Part shown: positions 6,439-15,253 of the stretch, piece by piece
How positions within the stretch are numbered: position 1 is the stretch's first letter
Layout: every line of letters begins with the position of its first letter
Origin: Desulfonatronospira sp.
GTDB lineage: Bacteria; Desulfobacterota; Desulfovibrionia; Desulfovibrionales; Desulfonatronovibrionaceae
Assembly: GCA_003551155.1 (NCBI GenBank)
Contig: PUMA01000029.1
Coordinates: 1 to 42,854, forward strand
Length of the DNA stretch: 42,854 nucleotides
Reading direction: 5' to 3'
Notes under the pieces: model-generated
The model's database searches: none
Told to the model about the DNA's origin: nothing
The model's input: only the letters and a program-made list of their open reading frames with translations
Made by a program: the position numbers and the translations under genes

Positions 6439-7848
6439 ATGATCACCTTACAGCAGAAAGCCGTTTGTCTGCCGGCGGACACCCAGACTCCGGTGTCCCT
6501 TTACCTGAGCCTTATAGGCAGGGAAAAGGGGATTCTTCTTGAAAGTTCGGAGGTGGATGGACGCCTGGGCAGGTACAGTCTTCTGGCCTGGGACTTCCGT
6601 CTTCAGCTGGGTTTCCGGGAGGGCGGACTCACGGTAAAATGTCTGGATACCCGCCTGGAAGGACTCAAGAAAATGCAGGGAATGGATTTTATCCAGGGAG
6701 TCAGGGCTGTTGTAGATGAGCTTCAGATTCAGCCGGACGCCAAATTTCAGCTGCCTTCCGTAACCAGGGCGGTTTACGGCTATCTGGGATTCGGACTGGC
6801 TGGACTGCTGGAGCCCAAGCTTACTTCAGTGCTGCCTCCGCAGGAAGCGGAAGCCCAGCTGGTTCTTCCCGGACGCATCCTGCTCTTTGATCACCTGCAC
6901 CACAGTTGTTATTATATAACTCTGGACAAAGATCTGTCTCTGCCCAAACCCAAACCCGGCACTGCCAAAAGCAACTTTCAGATAGGCGGGGTGAGCACTG
7001 TACCCTCCCGGGATCAATATCAGGAGGGGGTGCGGGCCATAAAGGAGCTCATCAGGCAGGGCGAAGCCATCCAGGTGGTCCTGTCCACCCGGTTCAGCGC
7101 TGAATTCCGCGGAGATCCTTTCATGGTCTACCGTCATCTGAGGCGCATCAATCCCTCCCCATACACCTTTTATCTCAACCTGGAAGACATAACCCTCATG
7201 GGTTCCTCCCCTGAGCTCATGGTCAAATGCAGCCAAAATATATTGCAGTTAAGGCCCATTGCAGGGACCAGACGCCGGGGGGAGACCGAGAGGGAGGACC
7301 AGAAGCTGGCTGAGGAGCTGCTGGCTGACGCCAAGGAAAGGGCCGAGCATATCATGCTCGTGGATCTTGGCCGCAATGACCTGGGCCGCATGGCAGTACC
7401 CGGAAGCGTGGAAGTGGACAAGCTCATGCAGGTGGAGCGGTTTTCTCATGTCATGCACATGACTTCTTATCTCTCGGCCCGGCTAATGGAGGGCCTGGAC
7501 ATTGTAGATATTCTCAGGGCCTCTTTCCCGGCAGGCACAGTATCCGGGGCGCCCAAGATCCGGGCCATGGAAATAATCGCTCAGTTCGAGGAGCAGCCGC
7601 GGGGACCGTATGCCGGAACCATCGGCTGGTTCGGCCTGGATAAGGATGCGGTGAATCTGGACACCGGGATAACCATCAGAAGCCTCTGGATCAGGAATGG
7701 AAAAATTCACTGGCAGGCCGGAGCAGGGGTGGTTTTTGATTCAGTCCCGGAAAATGAATGGGAGGAATGCGCCAACAAAGCCAAAGCTATACTGAAAGCT
7801 TTAACCTTTACCGGAGGATCGGATGATTTTGCTCATAGACAACTTTGA
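6439..7848 (+). CDS. trpE: Anthranilate synthase component I
   Basis: TrpE converts chorismate to anthranilate using ammonia supplied by TrpG. The product is about 469 residues. Near the N-terminus, GILLESSEVDG followed by GRYSLLAWD corresponds to the Trp feedback-binding region. The C-terminal chorismate-binding domain shows PIAGTRRRG, LVDLGRNDLGRM, PAGTVSGAPKIRAMEI and a GAGVVFDS-type end. AAGGAG (6427-6432) sits six bases before ATG 6439, so I prefer it to the ATG at 6433, which would abut the ribosome site. The gene overlaps trpG by 26 bases, implying coupled translation of the two subunits. Confidence 0.95.
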   Translation: MITLQQKAVCLPADTQTPVSLYLSLIGREKGILLESSEVDGRLGRYSLLAWDFRLQLGFREGGLTVKCLDTRLEGLKKMQGMDFIQGVRAVVDELQIQPDAKFQLPSVTRAVYGYLGFGLAGLLEPKLTSVLPPQEAEAQLVLPGRILLFDHLHHSCYYITLDKDLSLPKPKPGTAKSNFQIGGVSTVPSRDQYQEGVRAIKELIRQGEAIQVVLSTRFSAEFRGDPFMVYRHLRRINPSPYTFYLNLEDITLMGSSPELMVKCSQNILQLRPIAGTRRRGETEREDQKLAEELLADAKERAEHIMLVDLGRNDLGRMAVPGSVEVDKLMQVERFSHVMHMTSYLSARLMEGLDIVDILRASFPAGTVSGAPKIRAMEIIAQFEEQPRGPYAGTIGWFGLDKDAVNLDTGITIRSLWIRNGKIHWQAGAGVVFDSVPENEWEECANKAKAILKALTFTGGSDDFAHRQL

Positions 7849-8395
7849 TTCCTTTACTTTCAACCTGGTTCAGGTGCTGCAAAAGCTGGATGCGGAGCCG
7901 GTTGTGCTTAGGAACAACCAGCGGGAGATCCTGGAGGCCCGGGGGCAGGACCTCAGAGCGGTCATCATTTCTCCTGGACCCAGCCGTCCTGAAAATGCCG
8001 GTCTCTGTCTCGAGTTTCTAAGCCGCCTTGATCCCGGGGTGCCGGTGCTGGGGGTATGCCTGGGGCACCAGATCCTGGGATGTTATGCCGGTGCAAGGGT
8101 TGAAGTAGCCGAGCGCATAATGCACGGCAAGACCTCCCGGGTGTTTCACGAAAAAAAGGGATTGTTCAGTGGAGTGCCTGACCCTTTTGAGGCCTGCCGC
8201 TATCACTCTCTGCTGGTCAGGCCTTCAGAGGACAACGTATTCAGGATCACTGCCAGGACAGAGGAAGAGGAGATTATGGGCCTGGAATTTACAGATCGTC
8301 CCTGGATGGGAGGGCAGTTTCATCCAGAATCCATCCTGACTCCCTGGGGACCCATAGTAATGGAGAATTTTCTGAAGATAAGCGGAATTAAGTAG
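7823..8395 (+). CDS. trpG: Anthranilate synthase component II (glutamine amidotransferase)
   Basis: This 190-residue class I glutamine amidotransferase releases ammonia for TrpE. It starts with the typical ILLIDNFDSFTFNLVQ, contains the nucleophile motif GVCLGHQ, and has GGQFHPESI carrying the His and Glu of the triad. Length is normal for a stand-alone TrpG. The start overlaps the end of trpE and is preceded by GGAGG. It may also serve as PabA for folate synthesis, as in other bacteria with a single amidotransferase, but nothing here tests that. Confidence 0.94.
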   Translation: MILLIDNFDSFTFNLVQVLQKLDAEPVVLRNNQREILEARGQDLRAVIISPGPSRPENAGLCLEFLSRLDPGVPVLGVCLGHQILGCYAGARVEVAERIMHGKTSRVFHEKKGLFSGVPDPFEACRYHSLLVRPSEDNVFRITARTEEEEIMGLEFTDRPWMGGQFHPESILTPWGPIVMENFLKISGIK

Positions 8396-8494
8396 TCAGG
8401 CATGCAAAATAAGGCATGGATACTGCCTGGAAACTTTATGTTCCATTGCCTGTTTCAGAATAACCGTAACCAGTTTCAACAGTCCGGAGGTAAT

Positions 8495-9487
8495 ATGCAG
8501 ATCAAGCAAGTACTGAACAAAATTTGTTCCGGAGAGGACCTGGATTATCAGGAGGGTCTGGATGTCTTTCAGGCCCTGTTTGAGGGCGAAATTTCGCCCA
8601 CGCAGAGCGGGGCCCTGCTCATGGGACTCAGGATTAAGGGGGAAAGCGGCACAGAGCTGGCTGCAGCGGTCAGTGTCGCCTTGAAGCGGGCTAAACTTGT
8701 TTCGGATATTCCCGGGATTACCATGGATACCTGCGGCACTGGTGGTGACGGACGCCAGAGCTTCAACTGTTCCACTGCAGTGGCTTTTTTTCTTGCGGAT
8801 CAGGGAATTCAGGTGGTCAAGCACGGGAACCGGGCAGTGTCCAGTTCGTGCGGCAGTGCTGATGTAGTGGAATCCCTGGGGTTCAAGCTGCTGGCTGAAC
8901 CTGAAATGGTGGTCATGGAGCTCAAGGCCTCTAACTTTGCCTTTCTGTTTGCACCTCATTTTCACCCAGGCTTTGCAAGTATTGCTCCTCTGCGCAATGA
9001 ACTGGGCATAAGGAGCATTTTCAACCTCATGGGCCCGCTTTTAAATCCGGCCAGGCCCACACACCAGATTCTGGGCGTCCCTGATCCGGCATTCATGCCC
9101 CTTATGGTCGAGGTTCTCCGCAAGAACGGGGTCCTGGCCGCTGCTGTAGTGCACGGGGCCCAGGGATTTGATGAGCTTACTCCGTGCGGGGAGAACCAGG
9201 TTATACTGGTCAGGGAAGACAAGGTGGAAGAGATTCTTCTGGATTCCGTAAATCTGGGGTTCGAGCTCTGCTCTCCAGGGGAACTGGCCTGTCCGGACAA
9301 GGATATCGCCCTTAAGAGACAAAGACAGGTTTTGGCCGGACACGGACCCACAGCCATGCAGGATATGGTAGCCCTGAATCTGGGACTTGCTCTGCATGTT
9401 CTGGATCCGTCCATGGATATCAGTAATTGTATGCACGAGGCCCGCTTTACTGTCCGTGGCGGTCTCCAAAGACTTGCTGTTGCCTGA
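8495..9487 (+). CDS. trpD: Anthranilate phosphoribosyltransferase
   Basis: TrpD joins anthranilate to PRPP. The 330-residue protein shows the PRPP-binding DTCGTGGDG motif, KHGNRAVSSSCGSADV, FLFAPHFHPGF and RNELGIRSIFNLMGPLLNP, all characteristic. The frame is open from 8402, but ATG 8495 has GGAGG five bases upstream and begins a family-typical N-terminus (MQIKQVLNKI), so the first 31 codons are excluded. The 99 bases between trpG and this start hold a short AGGCA/TGCCT hairpin near 8413-8430 but no clear terminator. Confidence 0.94.
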   Translation: MQIKQVLNKICSGEDLDYQEGLDVFQALFEGEISPTQSGALLMGLRIKGESGTELAAAVSVALKRAKLVSDIPGITMDTCGTGGDGRQSFNCSTAVAFFLADQGIQVVKHGNRAVSSSCGSADVVESLGFKLLAEPEMVVMELKASNFAFLFAPHFHPGFASIAPLRNELGIRSIFNLMGPLLNPARPTHQILGVPDPAFMPLMVEVLRKNGVLAAAVVHGAQGFDELTPCGENQVILVREDKVEEILLDSVNLGFELCSPGELACPDKDIALKRQRQVLAGHGPTAMQDMVALNLGLALHVLDPSMDISNCMHEARFTVRGGLQRLAVA

Positions 9488-9502
9488 CAAGGGAGGAAAA
9501 GT

Positions 9503-10276
9503 ATGTTATCCAGGGTCATCCGGGCCAAGACCGGTGAAATCCAGAGACTCAGAAAGCTCAAGGCGGCCGGAGGGAAGTTGATGGAGTATGCAGGAGAAAG
9601 ACCGGATTTTGTCCAGGCTGTATCAGGGCCGGGGCCGGCTATTATTGCCGAATACAAAAGGGCTTCTCCTTCAAGGGGGATGATCAACGATGGCCTGGCC
9701 CCGGAGCGGGCTGCCCGGGAGTTCCTGCAGGGCGGGGCAGCAGCCTTTTCTGTGCTCACTGAGGAGGATTTTTTCAGAGGAAGCCTTGAGTTTTTAAATA
9801 TCTTTGCCGGCCAGGGGCTGCCGGTTCTGCGCAAGGATTTTATTTTTGATCCCCTGCAGGTGGAGGAGACCGCAGGGACCCCTGCTTCAGCCCTGCTTCT
9901 AATTGTGCGGGTGATCCAGGATCCAAAGCATTTGCAGGAACTGGTCGGGCAGTGTTTTGGTTTAGGACTGGAGCCGGTGGTGGAGATCTTTGCTCCTGAT
10001 GAACTGGATCTGGCCAGGCAGGCAGGAGCCAGGATTATTCTGGTCAACAACAGGGACCTGGATACCCTGTCCGTGGATCTTGAGCTTTCCCGCAGACTGG
10101 CCGGGAAAAAGGATTCCGGCGAGGTGTGGATTTGCGCCAGTGGTATTGACAACTCCGGCCAAGTAAAAGAATTTCTCCGCCTTGGTTATGATGCCTTTCT
10201 GGTGGGAACCGGCGTCATGTCTGCAGGCAGTCCCGGAGCCAAGATAAGGGAGCTTTGCCTGTGTCCGGAAAAGTGA
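9503..10276 (+). CDS. trpC: Indole-3-glycerol-phosphate synthase
   Basis: TrpC is a (beta/alpha)8-barrel enzyme that closes and decarboxylates CdRP to indole-3-glycerol phosphate. The 257-residue product has IIAEYKRASPSRG with the catalytic Lys, VLRKDFIFDPLQVEE, VNNRDLDTLSVDL and an ICASGID phosphate-site segment. GGAGG lies six bases before ATG 9503. It is not fused to TrpF, unlike in enteric bacteria, but its 3' end overlaps the start of trpF. Confidence 0.94.
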   Translation: MLSRVIRAKTGEIQRLRKLKAAGGKLMEYAGERPDFVQAVSGPGPAIIAEYKRASPSRGMINDGLAPERAAREFLQGGAAAFSVLTEEDFFRGSLEFLNIFAGQGLPVLRKDFIFDPLQVEETAGTPASALLLIVRVIQDPKHLQELVGQCFGLGLEPVVEIFAPDELDLARQAGARIILVNNRDLDTLSVDLELSRRLAGKKDSGEVWICASGIDNSGQVKEFLRLGYDAFLVGTGVMSAGSPGAKIRELCLCPEK

Positions 10277-10887
10277 TCATCAAGATCTGCGGCCTGACCA
10301 GGAAAGAGGATCTCAGGGTATGCCAGGATCTGGGTATTGACCTTACCGGGTTTATCTTTCATGCTTCAAGCCCCAGGTATGTCTCCCCGGAAGTCGTAGG
10401 CGCCTGGCCTAAACTCAGTGAACTGAGGGTTGGTGTTTTTGTGAGGGCTTCAACCCTGGAGGTTTTGGAGGCTGTGCAGGTAGCCGGTCTCGATCTGGTG
10501 CAGCTCCATGGAGGGCAGGACAGGCTGTTTTGCCGGAGAGTGGGAACTGAAAGGGTGATCAGGGTCTTCTGGCCAGAGCGCTTTGAGTGCAAAGCCGATT
10601 TTGAACGGGAGCTCTGTGCGTTTCAGGATTGTTGCAGATATTTTCTGTTTGACGCCGGCAGGAGCCTTGGCGGTCATGGAAGAAAAATTCAGTGCTCCTG
10701 GCTTGCAGAGGTGAAAAGCCCCATGCCTTTTTTGCTGGCAGGCGGCCTTGCTCCGGACAACCTCGATCATGCTCTTGAATTTTCGCCCCGGGGTGTAGAT
10801 CTCAATTCCGGAGTGGAGTTATCCCCGGGACAAAAGGATGCAGAAAAAATAAGAAACGTTGTCAAACAATTGCGAGGAATAGAATGA
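10261..10887 (+). CDS. trpF: Phosphoribosylanthranilate isomerase
   Basis: TrpF isomerises PRA to CdRP. It is about 208 residues and shows the standard barrel motifs [40 protein letters not shown] and [11 protein letters not shown]. The GTG at 10261 is chosen because AGGGAG (10247-10252) lies eight bases before it; the TTG at 10255 is an in-frame alternative but only two bases from that site. The gene overlaps trpC by about 16 bases, and its TGA overlaps the trpB ATG (ATGA), so the three are translationally coupled. Confidence 0.92.
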   Translation: MSGKVIIKICGLTRKEDLRVCQDLGIDLTGFIFHASSPRYVSPEVVGAWPKLSELRVGVFVRASTLEVLEAVQVAGLDLVQLHGGQDRLFCRRVGTERVIRVFWPERFECKADFERELCAFQDCCRYFLFDAGRSLGGHGRKIQCSWLAEVKSPMPFLLAGGLAPDNLDHALEFSPRGVDLNSGVELSPGQKDAEKIRNVVKQLRGIE

Positions 10888-12077
10888 GAAGGGGATATTT
10901 TGGTTCCTTCGGGGGAATGTTTGTTCCGGAGCTTCTGGTCCCACCCCTGACCGAGCTGGAGGAGGCCGTGGTCCGGATTGTGCCGGATAAAAAGTTTGAG
11001 CAGGATATGGATCGCATCTGCAGGGAATTCGTGGGCCGTCCCACCCCGGTTTACCACTGCCGGAATCTGTCCAGGGAGCTGGGGTTCGAGCTTTTCCTTA
11101 AAAGAGAAGACCTTGCCCATACAGGGGCGCACAAGATAAACAACACAGTAGGCCAGGCCCTGCTGGCCAGGCACATGGGCAAAACCTGCCTTCTGGCCGA
11201 GACAGGTGCCGGGCAGCATGGAGTGGCTACGGCCACGGCCGCGGCCATGCTCGGTATGGACTGCATAGTTTTCATGGGCGCACTGGATGTGGAAAGGCAG
11301 AGTATAAACGTGCACCGCATGGAACTGATGGGAGCCAGGGTCGAGCCGGTGCAGAGCGGTACCAGGACCTTGAAGGACGCTATAAATGCAGCCCTCCGGC
11401 ACTGGATAGCACATCAGCAGGATACCCATTACTGCCTGGGATCTGCAGTGGGGCCTCATCCCTTCCCTTTGCTGGTGCGCAGGCTGCAGTCGGTTATCGG
11501 CCGGGAATCCAGGGATCAGATGCTTGAACTTTCAGGCAGTCTTCCGGATATGGTGGTGGCCTGCGTGGGCGGCGGCTCCAATGCCATAGGCATTTTCCAT
11601 CCTTTTGTTCAGGACAGGCAAGTGCAGCTGGTGGGGGTTGAGGCGGGCGGCAGCGGGAATCCAGGAGATTATCATTCAGCCACCCTGTCCATGGGAAGTC
11701 CTGGTGTGCTGCACGGCACGCATACCTTCCTTCTACAAACCGCTGAAGGGCAGATCATGCCTTCGCATTCAGTGGCCCCGGGCCTGGATTATCCCGGTGT
11801 AGGGCCGGAACATTCGTTTTTAAAGGACAGCGGCCGGGCCAGGTATGCAGTTGTTCATGACCACGAGGCCCTGCAGGCGTTCAGGCTCCTTTCGCGCAAA
11901 GAGGGGATTATTCCGGCCCTGGAAAGCGCGCATGCCCTGGCTTGGGCTACATCCGGAAAGGAGCGCATCAAACCCGGCAGCCGGGTGCTGATCAATCTGT
12001 CCGGCAGGGGCGACAAGGATCTGGATATTGTAAGAGGGCAGATGTCCCATGTCGGAGATGGGGTGTCTGATGTCTAA
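10884..12077 (+). CDS. trpB: Tryptophan synthase beta subunit
   Basis: TrpB is the PLP enzyme that condenses indole with serine. The 397-residue protein belongs to the TrpB1 class that pairs with TrpA. It shows [16 protein letters not shown] with the PLP lysine, [12 protein letters not shown], the phosphate-cradle GGGSNAIG, and the C-terminal [15 protein letters not shown]. The ATG overlaps the trpF stop. The normal domain ends around residue 385; the last dozen residues come from a low-complexity DNA stretch (12040-12125) that also supplies the stop codon, so the C-terminal tail is probably species-specific. Confidence 0.95.
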   Translation: MRRGYFGSFGGMFVPELLVPPLTELEEAVVRIVPDKKFEQDMDRICREFVGRPTPVYHCRNLSRELGFELFLKREDLAHTGAHKINNTVGQALLARHMGKTCLLAETGAGQHGVATATAAAMLGMDCIVFMGALDVERQSINVHRMELMGARVEPVQSGTRTLKDAINAALRHWIAHQQDTHYCLGSAVGPHPFPLLVRRLQSVIGRESRDQMLELSGSLPDMVVACVGGGSNAIGIFHPFVQDRQVQLVGVEAGGSGNPGDYHSATLSMGSPGVLHGTHTFLLQTAEGQIMPSHSVAPGLDYPGVGPEHSFLKDSGRARYAVVHDHEALQAFRLLSRKEGIIPALESAHALAWATSGKERIKPGSRVLINLSGRGDKDLDIVRGQMSHVGDGVSDV

Positions 12078-12125
12078 TGTCGGAGAGCGGATGACGGAAG
12101 TCCGTGGTCCGTGGTCCGGGGCCGG
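12040..12125. repeat. Degenerate short tandem repeats at the trpB 3' end
   Basis: Imperfect repeats of 7-12 bases such as ATGTCGGAGA (near 12051 and 12076), TGTCTGATGTCTAATGTC and GTCCGTGGTCCGTGGTCC run from the last trpB codons into the gap before trpA. The pattern looks like slippage-type expansion rather than a coding or regulatory element. It sets the TrpB C-terminus. Confidence 0.5.
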
Positions 12126-12218
12126 ATGATCCTCTGCAGGGGTTTGTTGTTTCGACAAAGGCAAGCAGCTCAAAAGTGGCTTTGGTAAAGTAACATCCTT
12201 ATATGAGGAAGCAGAGCA

Positions 12219-12992
12219 ATGCATCATGACAATATATTGACCAGTAAGATACAAGGGGCCGTGAGCAGCGGGCGCAAGGCGCTCATACCTTTTGTTACGG
12301 CCGGCTTTCCCTCCAGGGAGGCTTTCTGGGACGTGATTCTTGAACTGGATGGAGAGGGAGCGGATATAATCGAAATCGGGGTTCCCTTTTCCGATCCGGT
12401 TGCTGATGGACCTGTGGTGGAGAATGCATCCATCCGCTCCCTGGAACAGGGGATAAATCTGGACTGGATTCTTGAAGGCCTGAGTGAACACAGAAGAAGC
12501 CTGCAGGCAGGGATAGTGCTTATGGGCTATTTTAATCCATTTTTGCAGTACGGCATGCAAAGGCTGGCCAGGCACGGGAAGGAAACCGGGGTTAACGGGC
12601 TCATAATTCCGGATCTTATCCTGGAAGAAGCCCAGCCTTATCTGGAGCTTTTACAGGAACATGGCCCGGCGTACATCCCTCTGGTGGGGCTGAATACGGC
12701 TGCGGAGCGTCTGCAGGATTACGCCCGTCTTCATCCTCCCTTTGTATACCTGGTTTCGGTCATGGGCATCACCGGCACCAGGGCCGGCGGGGATCAGGTT
12801 CTGAGGGACAAGCTGGCCCAGGTGCAGGAAACCTTTGATTGCCCCGTGGCTCTGGGCTTTGGCTTAAGTTCCAGAGATCAGCTTGAACACATCATTGATC
12901 TGGTGGACGCTGTGGTGGTTGGCAGTGCTCTTTTAACCCACCTGGATGAGGGAAAAAGCCCTGGCCAATTCATGCGCAGCTGGCTTGTTTAA
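12219..12992 (+). CDS. trpA: Tryptophan synthase alpha subunit
   Basis: TrpA cleaves indole-3-glycerol phosphate and channels indole to TrpB. The 257-residue barrel protein has PFVTAGFPS, the signature IEIGVPFSDPVADGP with the catalytic Glu and Asp, LMGYFNPF, LIIPDLILEE and VSVMGITGTR. It is separated from trpB by 141 bases that include the short repeats, a wider gap than elsewhere in the cluster, but on the same strand with no terminator in between, so cotranscription is likely. It is the last tryptophan gene. Confidence 0.95.
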   Translation: MHHDNILTSKIQGAVSSGRKALIPFVTAGFPSREAFWDVILELDGEGADIIEIGVPFSDPVADGPVVENASIRSLEQGINLDWILEGLSEHRRSLQAGIVLMGYFNPFLQYGMQRLARHGKETGVNGLIIPDLILEEAQPYLELLQEHGPAYIPLVGLNTAAERLQDYARLHPPFVYLVSVMGITGTRAGGDQVLRDKLAQVQETFDCPVALGFGLSSRDQLEHIIDLVDAVVVGSALLTHLDEGKSPGQFMRSWLV

Positions 12993-13051
12993 AAATAATT
13001 TGCCCTGGAACTGTTAGAGGGCTAGCTGATTACCAGAAAGGAGACTTTCAA

Positions 13052-13366
13052 ATGAGTGAAGAAAAATTGCCCAGAAATTACCAGCTGATGCAGGAACAGC
13101 ATCCGAAATTCATTCAGGCAGTGTCCGCCCTGGGAAAGGCGGTGCGCAGTGAGGGACCTCTTGAGGCAAAGACCATAGAGTTGATCCAGATGGCTGCGGC
13201 GGCTGCACTCAGGCTTGAAGGAGCTGTGCACAGCCACGCCCGCAGAGCCATGAAAGCCGGCGCCAGCCCAGAGGAGGTGCGTCACGCCCTGATTTCCATT
13301 ACCTCCACAGCAGGCTTTCCTGCGGTGGCCTCGGCCATGAGTTGGGCCAGGGATGTGACTGGATAA
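13052..13366 (+). CDS. Carboxymuconolactone decarboxylase (AhpD-like) family protein without the redox cysteines
   Basis: This 104-residue helical protein matches the CMD/AhpD fold: an N-terminal helix pair, AKTIELIQMAAAAALRLEG, then AVHSHARRAMKAGASPEEVRHAL. In redox-active members the segment before the conserved His holds a Cys or CxxC pair; here it reads GAVHSHARRA and no cysteine occurs anywhere in the protein. It is therefore unlikely to be a peroxidase-type AhpD. GAAAGGAGAC precedes the ATG. It sits between trpA and glnA on the same strand, 59 bases after trpA and 62 bases before glnA, and may belong to either unit. Its function is unknown. Confidence 0.75.
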   Translation: MSEEKLPRNYQLMQEQHPKFIQAVSALGKAVRSEGPLEAKTIELIQMAAAAALRLEGAVHSHARRAMKAGASPEEVRHALISITSTAGFPAVASAMSWARDVTG

Positions 13367-13428
13367 TAAGATTCCAATGCACCTAATAAAGGTTACTGCC
13401 AACAAGAAACATGAATTGGAGGTGATGC

Positions 13429-14775
13429 ATGCGAAAGCCAGTGGTTTTTGATTGCCGCAACGCTGATGACGTGGCCAGAGCAGTCCGTGAACATGACATC
13501 AGTTTTGTCCAGTTCTGGTTTGTGGATGTTCTGGGCACCCTGAAAAGTTTTCAGGTCACTCCCAGCGAACTGGAAGAAGCCTTTGAAGAAGGCATGGGCT
13601 TTGACGGTTCATCCATTGAAGGTTTTTCCAGGATTCATGAAAGCGATATGGTGGCTTTTCCTGATCCGTCCACCTTTCAGATGGTCGCCTGGAGACCTAT
13701 GGAAAGGCCTGTGGCCAGGATGTTCTGCGATATCAGGAACCCTGACGGGACTCCCTACGAGGGCGACAGCCGTTATGCGCTCAAGAGAATCCTGGACAAG
13801 GCGGCTGAAGACGGCTTCAGCTTTTATGTTGGTCCTGAGCTGGAGTTTTTCCTTTTTGAAAGTTCAAGAGAGCCCAAGACCCTTGACTTTGGAGGGTATT
13901 TCGATGCTCCTCCCCTGGATTTGGCCAATGACATCCGCAGGGATATTATCAACTCGCTTCTGGCCATGGGTATTCATGTGGAATACAGTCATCACGAAGT
14001 GGCTCCCAGCCAGCACGAGATAGATCTCAGGTATCAGGAGGCCCTGAAAATGGCTGATACCGCGGTTACCTACAGGGTAATAGCCAAGGAGGTGGCCAGG
14101 CGCCATGGCTGTTACGCCACGTTCATGCCCAAGCCCCTGTTCGGAGAGAACGGCAGTGGAATGCATGTGCACCAGTCCCTGTTCAAAAACGGCAGAAATG
14201 TTTTTTATGATCCAGGAGCTCCGGATACACTGAGCTGGGAATGCAGAAATTACATCAGTGGCCTGCTTGAGCATGCCAAAGAGATAACAGCGGTGTGCAA
14301 CCAGTGGGTCAACTCCTACAAAAGGCTGGTACCGGGCTATGAAGCACCGGTATATGTAGCCTGGGCCCGGCGCAACCGTTCATCCCTGGTTCGGGTGCCC
14401 ATGTACAAACCGGGCAAGGAGAAGGCCACCCGGGTGGAACTGCGCTCCCCTGATCCTGCATGCAACCCTTACCTGGCATTTGCCTGCATGCTTGCAGCGG
14501 GCCTCAAGGGCATGGAACAGAAATATGTTCTGCCCGAGCCGGTGGAAGAGGATATTTTTGAGATGAATGAGGAGGAGAGAGAAAAGCACAACATACCCAG
14601 TCTGCCCGGGAGCCTGTTCGAGGCGGTGGAAATTCTGGAAAAAAGCACGTTGGTCAGGGAGGCTCTGGGCGAGCACATTTTCAAAAATTTCATCGCCAAC
14701 AAAAAGATCGAGTGGAACAATTACCGGATTCAGGTTACTGAGTACGAGTTGAAAAAGTATCTTCCCCTGCTTTGA
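13429..14775 (+). CDS. glnA: Glutamine synthetase, type I-alpha
   Basis: This enzyme makes glutamine from glutamate, ammonia and ATP. The 448-residue protein shows GMGFDGSSIEGF, YVGPELEFFLFE, the MHVHQSLF metal-binding histidines, NSYKRLVPGYEAPV and ELRSPDPACNPYLAFA. The region that carries the adenylylated tyrosine in GSI-beta enzymes (NLYDLP) reads EREKHNIPSLPGSL here, with no Tyr, and the protein is short. It is therefore the GSI-alpha type, controlled by feedback rather than adenylylation. GGAGG precedes the ATG. Glutamine is the nitrogen donor for TrpG, which may explain the position after the trp genes. Confidence 0.95.
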   Translation: MRKPVVFDCRNADDVARAVREHDISFVQFWFVDVLGTLKSFQVTPSELEEAFEEGMGFDGSSIEGFSRIHESDMVAFPDPSTFQMVAWRPMERPVARMFCDIRNPDGTPYEGDSRYALKRILDKAAEDGFSFYVGPELEFFLFESSREPKTLDFGGYFDAPPLDLANDIRRDIINSLLAMGIHVEYSHHEVAPSQHEIDLRYQEALKMADTAVTYRVIAKEVARRHGCYATFMPKPLFGENGSGMHVHQSLFKNGRNVFYDPGAPDTLSWECRNYISGLLEHAKEITAVCNQWVNSYKRLVPGYEAPVYVAWARRNRSSLVRVPMYKPGKEKATRVELRSPDPACNPYLAFACMLAAGLKGMEQKYVLPEPVEEDIFEMNEEEREKHNIPSLPGSLFEAVEILEKSTLVREALGEHIFKNFIANKKIEWNNYRIQVTEYELKKYLPLL

Positions 14776-14898
14776 ATCCCGGGGCCGGGTCTGTTCATTG
14801 GCAATGGAGTTCATGGCCGCCGGGAGCTGGCTGCTGGGACGTTCAGAACCGGCTGATGCGGTTTCAAGAAGGAAGAGCAGGCACTTATCCCTCAATTG

Positions 14899-15090
14899 CT
14901 AGAACCTGTCGCAGCGGACATTGGCCAGTCGCTCCTCCAGGTCATCGTTCAGATTTTCTGCCACGTCGCGCAGATTTAAGCGGCTATTGCACACCCGGCA
15001 ATAGACATATACCCTGGTTCAGGTGCGCACCACCCGGTAGTTTTCACGGCTGTGGCGACAGATGGACTTGACCTTTACTCTGGAATCCAT
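14899..15090 (-). pseudogene. Small zinc-ribbon-like protein interrupted by an in-frame TGA
   Basis: On the minus strand an ATG (15090) preceded by AAGGAG opens a frame of 63 codons that contains a single TGA at codon 24 (15019-15021) before the final TAG. Ignoring the TGA, the product has a Cys and His near residues 11-13, the stretch ENYRVVRT before the stop, then VYVYCRVCNSRL with a CxxC pair, and an acidic helical end. This looks like a small zinc ribbon. A CGA to TGA change would restore Arg in an RTRTR context, so a nonsense mutation is the simplest explanation. Selenocysteine is less likely: the hairpin TATTGC/GCAATA that follows is at an allowed distance, but the position is not a Cys position. 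Confidence 0.5.
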
Positions 15091-15253
15091 ATGTTCTCCT
15101 TGTAAGGGCTGACGGCATGAAAGGGAACGCTGTGCCCTTCTGAAACTCCAGTTTTTCCGGCCTAATTATGTTTGTCCGGTTATGTTGTCAACCTCAGGTC
15201 TGGGATTATACCCTGTTTCAAATAACGGAGCGATAAATATCAGGTCAAGCGCT

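Noticed and set aside
8962-10152. Long antisense frame (396 codons) over trpD and trpC
   Set aside because: Ser- and Arg-rich shadow of two genes with unmistakable motifs.
14772-15071. 99-codon plus-strand frame after glnA
   Set aside because: No ribosome site or similarity; it is antisense to the better supported zinc-ribbon-like frame.
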